64,000 nt of DNA from Lotus japonicus (Eukaryota > Streptophyta > Magnoliopsida > Fabales > Fabaceae): the NCBI RefSeq assembly GCF_012489685.1, contig NC_080041.1, positions 37,809,780 through 37,873,779 of the forward strand, read 5' to 3'. The stretch's first letter is position 1; each line of letters begins with the position of its first letter. The translations under genes were made by a program, and so were the position numbers. The notes beneath the pieces were generated by a model. It had not been told where the DNA came from and did not search any database. It saw nothing but the letters and a program-made list of their open reading frames with translations. Below are positions 57,372-64,000 of the stretch, in pieces.

Positions 57372-58620
57372 ATGCACAGTAGGCTTGGCACGGATCCATT
57401 GCTGTTTGATCCGGAGCCTGAACGTACTCTTCGCCGTCGTCGAGCCCAACAAAGGCTTGAAGCCATGGCTGCTCAAATGACGGAAGAGGAGATGCAAGCC
57501 CACATTGAAGAAAGAGTGAATGAGGCTCTTGCTCAAAGACTTCAAGAGCAAGAATTGGAGAATGCCAATCGTTCTCTCAGAGACCTCACCTCGGCTGCCA
57601 TGAGCTACGATTATCCGGGCAGCATAGTTTCCCCCGATGGCACGGGAAACTTTGAGCTGAGGCCGGCATTCATCAACTTGGTGAGCCAAAATCAGTATGG
57701 TGGAGGTGCTCTTGAAGATCCTCATGCACACATGGAGCGGTTTATCCGCAATTGCAACACCTACAGAGTTCAGAATGTTTCAGCGGACATCATCCGCTTG
57801 AGTTTATTCCCTTTTTCATTGAGGGATACTGCTGAAGAGTGGTTGAATTCACAGCCCCAAGGTAGCATTACATCTTGGGAAGACTTGGCTGAGAAGTTCA
57901 CCACAAGGTTTGTTCCAAGAGCCCTCTTGAGGAAGCTCAAGAATGACATCATGACTTTTGCTCAATCCACCGACAAGAATCTCTATGAAGCTTGGGAGAG
58001 GTTCAAGAAGCTCTTGAGGAGGTGTCCTCAACATAACCTCACTCAAGCTGAGCAAGTAGCAAAGTTCTATGATGGTCTCCAATATTCTTCGAGGTTTGGC
58101 TTGGATGCGGCTTCAAGTGGAGAGTTCGATGCCTTACTTCCACAAGTGGGGTATGAGTTGATTGAAAAGATGGCTATAAGAGCCATGAACTCTAGTAATG
58201 ATCGCCAAGCCCGAAGAGGAGTCCTTGTGGTTGAAGCTTATGATCAACTTATGGCCTCCAACAAGCAACTCTCCAAGCAAATGAATGAGATTCAAAATCA
58301 AATGAAGATCACTAAGATTGGTGGTCGAGTTGCCAAGGTGGAGTGTGTGACTTGTGGAGGGCCACATGACAGCGAAGAATGCGCAGAGACTAGACCGGAC
58401 GAGGAAGTGAAGGCTATGGGTCAAGCTCGGAATGACCCATTTTCAAATACTTACAATCCATGATGGAGGAATCACCCTAATTTTTCTTGGAGGCAAGGTA
58501 ATAATGGGCAAGGAAGTGGTTTTCAAAGACAATTTCCTAGCCAAGGATTTCAAGGCCAAAGCTCAAGACAACCTCAAGAGTGAGGAGAAGGTGAAGGTGG
58601 TGGTTCCAAGAAGAGCTTAG
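57372..58620 (+). pseudogene. Gag of element L (Athila type)
   Basis: The ATG at 57372 opens MHSRLGTDPLLFDPEPERTL with arginine- and glutamate-rich helices. The capsid has FINLVSQNQYGGGALEDPHA, then LSLFPFSLRDTAEEWLNSQP and ITSWEDLAEKFTTRFVPRAL. A zinc knuckle CVTCGGPHDSEEC (CX2CX3HX4C, the Athila pattern) follows near 58345-58385. TGA at 58461-58463 and TGA at 58581-58583 interrupt, but the frame (offset divisible by 3) continues into the protease. Both stops look like single-base changes. Apart from them the gag is complete. Confidence 0.82.
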
Positions 58621-58625
58621 AAGAG

Positions 58626-59690
58626 TTGGTGGAAACTTTCATCAACCGGACGGAGAATAATTACAATAATCAAGAGGCGGCTATCAAGAATCTTGAGAAT
58701 CAATTTGGCCAGCTGGCCAAGCAAATAGCCGAGAGACCTCAAGGTAAAATTCCTTCCGACACTATCCCCAATCCTAAGCAAGAAAATGCCTCTGTTGTAG
58801 CCACTAGAAGTGGGAGAGTGATGAATGAATTGAAGAAAAAAACAGAGGGAGAAAAGAGAGAGGAGATAGTGGGAGGAGAAGTAGTTGTACCTATTAAGGT
58901 GAGAGAGGAAGTTGATCTTACTCCTGAAACTAGCAAGGTTCCGTTCCCTAAAGCATTGGCTAAGAAGAGCTTAGATAAAAAGTTTTCAAAATTTGTTGAT
59001 GTTTTCAAAAAGCTCCACATTAGTATTCCTTTTGTCGATGCTTTGGAACAAATGCCTATATATGCTAAGTTTATGAAGGATATTCTGCATAAGAGAAGAA
59101 GATTGAAGGGAGTAGATGAGACGGTGTTGATGACGGAGGAATGTAGTGCCATTTTGCAGCGGAAGATGCCAAAGAAAAGAAGGGACCCCGGAAGTTTCAC
59201 TATTCCGGTGGAAATTGAAGGCATGGCGGATGTGGAGGCCTTGTGTGATCTTGGAGCGAGCATCAATTTGATGCCGCTCACCATGTTTGAGAGGCTTAAC
59301 CTAGGAGAGGTTACTCCAACCATGCTCTCCTTGCAAATGGCGGATCGATCCCTTAAGACTTCATATGGGATTCTGGAGGATGTAATGGTGCGGGTGGACA
59401 AGTATGTGTTCCCCGTAGACTTTGTTGTGCTTGATATGGAGGAGGATGAGAAGATTCCTCTCATTCTTGGTCGACCTTTCTTAGCTACTGGTAGAGCTAA
59501 GATTGACGTTGACAAGGGTCACCTCATTCTCCGTGTTGGTAAGGAAAAGGTACGGTTTTCTGTTTTTAATCCTATGATTGAGACTAACCATGACAATGAC
59601 TTTGTCTGTGATGTGATTAGAAGCAGGTCGAAGGTTCCGGAAGAGATCCCCGAAGTTAATGCCCAAAGTGATGAGTTCCATCCGGCTCTC
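58626..59690 (+). pseudogene. Aspartic protease of element L
   Basis: It continues the gag frame. A coiled-coil start (NNQEAAIKNLENQFGQLAKQ) and an acidic and lysine-rich linker precede KLHISIPFVDALEQMPIYAK, typical before Athila protease. The active site is ALCDLGASINLMP (D-L-G-A), followed by IPLILGRPFLATGRAKIDV. The motif is intact. The frame continues without a break into a second capsid-like segment rather than RT. Confidence 0.8.
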
Positions 59691-59975
59691 ATCAAGCTTG
59701 TTAATGGTAACAAGTATGGGGGGTCCAAGTACGAGAACTTGCATGCTCATTTGGTGAAGTTTACCCAAGCTAGCACCCTTGCTAAGATTGAGGGTGTTTC
59801 AACTGATGAAGTGAAGATTAAACTCTTCCCTCATTCTTTGACGAGAGAGGCTAGAGCTTGGTTTGATGAGCAAGAGGACATAGCCTCATGGGAGGATTTA
59901 CTCCAGAGGTTTTGTGCAAGGTTTCTTCCTTGCACTTGTGGTAAGTTAATCAATGGAAAGGAATTTCCTTCCTAA
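59660..59975 (+). CDS. Second capsid-like segment fused after the protease of L
   Basis: In frame with protease the sequence reads FHPALIKLVNGNKYGGSKYE, then VKIKLFPHSLTREARAWFDE and ASWEDLLQRFCARFLP. Aligned by eye to the first capsid of the same element (FINLVSQNQYGGG, LFPFSLRDTAEEWL, SWEDLAEKFTTRFVP) it shows roughly 40 percent identity over 88 residues. It ends at TAA 59973-59975, before the rest of a capsid. It is too diverged to be a recent duplication of the first copy, so it probably came by recombination from another family that replaced RT and beyond. Its role, if any, is unknown. Confidence 0.7.
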
Positions 59976-60140
59976 CACCATCGGAAGGAGAGTCCACCTA
60001 GGACTATAACCTAGGGCTAAATAGGAGACAACCCATTCTTTTTATTTTATTATTTTCTATCTTTTAATTTTGTAGCATTTTAGTATTTAATTTCAAAAAA
60101 AAAAAAGTAAAAAGTAAAAATTTTTGTGGAAAAACTGGGT

Positions 60141-60251
60141 TGAGCGCCTAGGCGCCAATTCATGGGCGTCTAGGCGCCAATTAGTGGCAGAGGCACTGCC
60201 TCTGTATCTGGCACGAGCGCCTGAGCGTTCCCCATGAGCGCTCGAGCGCTC
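60141..60251 (+). promoter_or_regulatory. Internal GC palindrome block, related to the LTR promoter block
   Basis: GAGCGCCTAGGCGCC, GGGCGTCTAGGCGCC, GAGCGCCTGAGCG and GAGCGCTCGAGCGCT occur in the same order as in the LTR (56301-56409), and both have CAGAGGCA in the middle. It lies about 200 bp upstream of the leader of the extra ORF. A role as internal promoter is inference. Confidence 0.5.
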
Positions 60252-60470
60252 CTATACGTTTTTTCTGCCAGATTTTGGGTTTTAAAACCCCAACCTTTCA
60301 TTTTCCCACTCTTAACTCTCATTTTTCTCATATAACCGCACCCCACTCTCTCCAAACCCCATTTCCACTACTCATTTCTCACTTGCACACACATTGGCTC
60401 TTCCTTTTACTTCAAAGTTCTGCATTGCATCAAGTCTATTCCACTTGCACCCACTCACTCTCAAGTCAAG

Positions 60471-60908
60471 GTAAGTTCCATTTTCCACTTTCCTTCATCA
60501 TAGTTCATGAGTTTTGCAATGCATGCTTCTTGTGGGTAAGGGTGAGTGAATTTGTGTTAGTGCAAGTTGGGTTTGGGTTGTATTTGTTCATTATGGGTTG
60601 ATTTTGTGCTTAATTAGAAAGGGGTTGTGAATTTGTGAGGAATGGGTAGTTAGGATTTTGTGGATTAGTTTAGTTTAGCTTTTGCTTATAAGGTGTTTGA
60701 TAGAATGCCTCAATTGGTTCTCTTAGTCGATTTTTGGCAGGTGCTTGTGGTTGTTTTTCTCTCTTTGCCAAAATCACTAAGAAACTTGTTGGGTGCTCTT
60801 AGGTTGTTCTATTTTTGTTTTTGTACAGAGTTTCTCCTCTCATTTTTTTTTTTTTTGAACTAACATTTCTAACGTTTGTGGCTTGTGTATGTGCTGACAA
60901 CTTTGCAG
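60471..60908 (+). other. Probable leader intron of the extra ORF of L
   Basis: AAG|GTAAGT at 60471 is a perfect plant donor, and TTTGCAG|ATG at 60908 is an acceptor followed immediately by the start codon of the extra ORF. The 438 nt between are T-rich, as in plant introns. RNA evidence is needed. Confidence 0.6.
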
Positions 60909-61862
60909 ATGCCTGTAAAAAGAGCAAGAACCAACACAAGAGCTGCAGCTTCTTCCTCCACCTCCCGGAGTTTTGATCGCTCCCGCTTCCTATCAGCGAT
61001 TAAGGAGGAGTTTTACCGAGCTCACCTAGCACACAAGGAGTGTGTGAAGGAGCGGGGAGTTTTGTATCGGGAGGGAATGAGAGACCTCTTGGGCATGCAA
61101 GAAGCCATGGAGATTAGGAGGTGGAAGAATTGGGTCAACCCCATTCCGTTCGCTTGTGAGGTCATGGTTAGGGAGTTCTACGCGAACACCTACTGTGACA
61201 ATCAAGAGGACAGGTCCAGGCCACCGGTGAACTCATCCTGGTTCAGGGGAGATGTGATTGATTACAATCCAGCAGTCATTCGCAGGCATCTTGGTCTCCT
61301 CACGGAGGACCAAGAGAAGGAGCTTTTCCCCGAGAAGGCCACTTATCATGAGCTCTTAGAGGAGAAGTCACCGGAGATCTTGGACGACATGAAGGCAGTG
61401 ATTGTTAGGCCTGGGCGGGACTGGGAAGCAGTTGAAGATGAAATCATTTTTGTGAGAAGGAAGGATATGACGCCGCTGGCTAGAGTTTGGGCTGAATTTT
61501 TGCAGGATTCCCTCATTCCTAGCTCTAACAAGTCTGAAGTTAGAGAGGTTACATTGGTTTCTATCTATTGCATCGTGAGAGGTCATCCTATGGATGTGGC
61601 CACCATCATTGCTGGTCGGATTTATTCCCTTTACAACAGGAGTAAAGACAAACATCGACCCATCTTTCCTCACTTGATTTGCTCTTTGATTCATGCGGTG
61701 AGGGACAGAGCTAGGAGGCCAGTCCATGTTATTGAGAAGAGGTTGCCTGTGGCACCTCTGCTCAGTAAGGAGAGGATCGCTCAACTTTATAAGGAATGTA
61801 CGGCGAGGATGCCTCAAGAGGAGGAAGAGGAAGAGGATCCTGAGGAGCCAGCGGAAGAAGAT

Positions 61863-61894
<32 letters not shown>

Positions 61895-62174
61895 AAATGT
61901 TGAGGTGGTGAATGAGGTGGTTACTCCACCACGTGCTGACCCTTCTCCTGCTTGGATGGAGGTCGCTTTCGGGCGGATGTTTTTGAGGCAAGATCACCTA
62001 CACAGGGATCTTGACCTCCATTGGGGGGGAGGTAGCACATCAGACCCCTGGTACAATGGGCCCATGGATTTTAATACCTTGGAGCAGGGGATGATAGACT
62101 TGAGCTTGATGCATGATGTCGGTGTTCATCCGGATTATGGCGATGGAAGGGGTGACCATGACCCCATGGAGTGA
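60909..62174 (+). CDS. Extra ORF of element L, 'putative plant transposon protein' family
   Basis: The ATG at 60909 begins MPVKRARTNTRAAASSSTS, a basic stretch that could be a nuclear signal. The body reads IRRWKNWVNPIPFACEVMVR, EFYANTYCDN, SWFRGDVIDYNPAVIRRHLG and VSIYCIVRGHPMDVATIIAG. This pattern occurs in legume retroelement proteins with the PF20167-type domain; its function is unknown. A run of about 27 mostly glutamates follows (61815-61898), then an acidic tail. There is no signal peptide or membrane segment, so it is not an envelope protein despite its env-like position. The frame is open over 421 codons. Confidence 0.7.
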
Positions 62175-63375
62175 CTATGTTGAGGTATCTCTACTCTTAG
62201 TTTAGGTCATGCATTTTTAGCATATTTTCAAGTTGTAGATTTTGTTTTCTTTTGATCATGCATTGTTTTAGCTGGTTTTGTTTTTATTTTTTGGGTCTTT
62301 ACTTCCCTATACTCACATGCTTTTAGCTATAGATTTGCTTCCCTACTAGTGCTGTTTTTGAAAATGCTTTTGTGAATACTTGTTGTTGTTTCGGGGATGA
62401 GTGATTGCATGTTGGGGAAGAGAGGAGGAGACTTCGGTCTTCCGAGTGTGTCTTGAAAAGGGAGTCGAGGTGAGTCCATTAAGGGTCTAACTTTGACCCT
62501 TTACCATAAAAATTCCCTAGAGGATCCTGACTCATTTGCAATTCTTGGTTCTGCGTTAATTTCACTCATAGCATGCTTAGTGATTTCTGTTTTATTCTTG
62601 AGACTTATAGGATTTCTTGAGATTCTGAGTTTGTGGTTGAACATTACCTTTAGTTGCCCCATTTGAGCTTAATTGGAGAATCTTTTTGTAGCCAAAAGTT
62701 TGGGACGGATGTTTGGTTGGAATATTGGGGGAGTGATGGTCCTTGTTGTGTTGTATGGAGCTGGAAAAATGAGAAATAGTCTCTTGCCCCAAGGAAAAAA
62801 AACAGTAAAAAAAAAAGAAAGAAAAAGAACTCCTAAACAAAGGTTGGAGTTGGAAAAAAAGAAAAGAAGAGTTTGAAAAGGGGGTGCAAGAGACTTGTGC
62901 TAAAGTGTGTGTTGTGAAAAGCTCCGGGGTTAACAGAAGAGGACCACACTCAATGTGCTTGAAAGCCTAGTTTTCCCTTAGGGACCAACCACCATCATGC
63001 TTTACCTAGCCAATGTTTCAACCCTTTTGGGAAGTCTCTTTGAATATTTGCATGTTTGATCTTTGTTGCTATTGAGTGAATGACATTCAGGACCTATGAA
63101 CTTGTTTGTGTGCTCAGTGCACTAAATGAACATCTTGTCCTAGGATTTTTAGTTCTATATGCTTCTCATGAATGGACTCTGCACTCTTCTCTTTTCAAAA
63201 GATGCATGAAGTAGGTTGTCGGGTCTTTCTCTTGGAACTAGTTGTGATTACTTTGTCCCCCTGTTTTTGTGAAGTATTCCTTGTTGAGAGCATTTGTGTG
63301 GGAGCATTTCTTGCGCTTGAGGGCAAGCGAGTGTTATTCACGCTCGAGGACGAGCTTTCGTTGAGTATAGTGGTG
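62175..63375. other. 3' non-coding region of element L
   Basis: I see no gene. A purine-rich stretch at 62790-62880 is followed by ordinary sequence. Just before the 3' LTR, GAGTATAGTGGTG (63363-63375) takes the place of the polypurine tract and is weakly purine-rich. Confidence 0.5.
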
Positions 63376-64000
63376 TGATGACCCTGTTTTAGTAGTGTTT
63401 TTCGGGTCATTTCTTTGGTTGTTTTGAGTCTTTTTGTTGAGTCTCATGTAGTGTTTCATGCATTCTCATGCATTTTTATTCTTTTCTTTAGTCTTTATTT
63501 TGTTTTGGTAATTTAGTAGTTTTATAGGTAGTTTTCTTGCATTTTAAGTAAAGTTTAGGACTTGCATGGTTTTGTTGTGTTTTATGAAGGACCTCTTGTG
63601 CTAATGAGCTCTTGGAGCTTCTAGAATCTTCCTTGTCTTGTTGGTTAGGTTTGGAGTGCAGAAACTGAAGGAGAAAGAAGGCCAAGAAGCATGGAATTGA
63701 TGAAGAACATAAAGAGGATTGAAAAGAGGAGTTTCAGAAGCCAAAAAGTCCTTTTCAGGCGAGCTTGAGCGCCTAGGCGCTGAGAATGGGCGCCTAGGTG
63801 CCAATAGGGTCAGAGGCATGTTTTTTCAACATGCAATTGGCGCTCAGGCGCTCTGAGTTGGCGCCTGAGCGCCCAGTTTCGTTCATTTTGCCTATAAATA
63901 AGGCTTAGGCCAATTTCTTTGATACATTTGGACATTTTACTCATTTTTGATCAAGTTTGAGAGCTGAGGAGAACTTTGGGGCCAAGGGAGGCTTCCAACT
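63376..64000 (+). repeat. 3' LTR of element L, incomplete at window end
   Basis: It matches 55910-56534 with one visible difference (AGGGTC against CGGGTC, near 63406). The remaining 700 bp or so lie beyond the window. Confidence 0.9.

Larger units (their letters stand above)
55910..64000 (+). mobile_element. Element L: Athila-type Ty3/gypsy element, non-autonomous, running off the window
   Basis: The 5' LTR is 55910-57240. The primer-binding site TGGCGCCGTTGCCGGGGA (57247-57264) is the tRNA-Asp type of Athila. Gag and protease lie in one frame (57372-59975) with a second capsid-like segment after protease. RT, RNase H and integrase are absent. An extra ORF follows at 60909-62174. The 3' LTR begins at 63376 and is cut by the window end after 625 bp. 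Over those 625 bp I find one difference from the 5' LTR, so it is very young. The expected left duplication is TGGAG (55905-55909); the right one is outside the window. Confidence 0.88.

Noticed and set aside
58461..58583. Two in-frame TGA codons in L's gag-protease as programmed readthrough
   Set aside because: Neither has a recognisable readthrough context, and both look like single-base mutations. The other elements here also carry random stops.
60909..62174. Envelope gene of L
   Set aside because: It has the env position but no signal peptide, membrane segment or cleavage site; the residues match the plant transposon protein family instead.

Overview
The window is plant nuclear DNA dominated by LTR retrotransposons. 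It is almost certainly from a dicot and probably a legume; the legume guess rests on a chalcone-reductase-like aldo-keto reductase pseudogene and on the style of the elements. There are no operons, CRISPR arrays, rRNA genes or tRNA genes. The only real host genes I recognise are a dynamin-related (DRP4C-like) gene broken by two transposons and the aldo-keto reductase pseudogene. I also see one short, unidentified, promoter-headed reading frame. All identities come from reading the sequence; no database search was run.

Region 1 (835-35467) is one four-level nest whose order is fixed by target-site duplications (TSDs). Element E (840-35462, minus strand, TSD AGATT) is a pol-less Tat-type Ty3/gypsy element with gag, protease and an antisense extra ORF. 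Inside E lie two solo LTRs: C (4689-28075, TSD GAGCC) and F (29599-33110, TSD TCTAC/TCTGC). Inside C lies element B (6122-25561, minus strand, Tekay/Del-like, TSD AATGT, 3.58-kb LTRs). Inside B lies element D (12068-20048, plus strand, Tekay/Del-like, TSD CTCAA, 2.47-kb LTRs). LTR divergence by eye (E about 4 percent, B and D about 0.1-0.2 percent) agrees with the nesting order.

Region 2 (35468-46927) is a patchwork of AT-rich repeats, a Stowaway-like MITE, a gypsy RT shard, a truncated relative of E (element G), a broken D-like LTR (I), a damaged gag-pol element (H) and a Copia end.

Region 3 (46928-55909) holds the host genes. A minus-strand aldo-keto reductase pseudogene has four recognisable exons. 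A minus-strand DRP4C-like gene would be open for about 675 codons but is interrupted by a 938-bp foldback DNA transposon (K, 9-bp TSD) and by a 1.9-kb non-autonomous LTR element (J, TSD TTTGT) that sits inside its G4 nucleotide-binding motif. A Helitron-like 3' end lies between the two genes.

Region 4 (55910 to the window end) is a young Athila-type element (L) with gag and protease but no RT or integrase. After the protease the frame carries a second, divergent capsid-like gag segment. Downstream is a second ORF with an apparent spliced leader, preceded by a copy of the LTR's palindrome block. L and K hold the least ordinary structures in the window.
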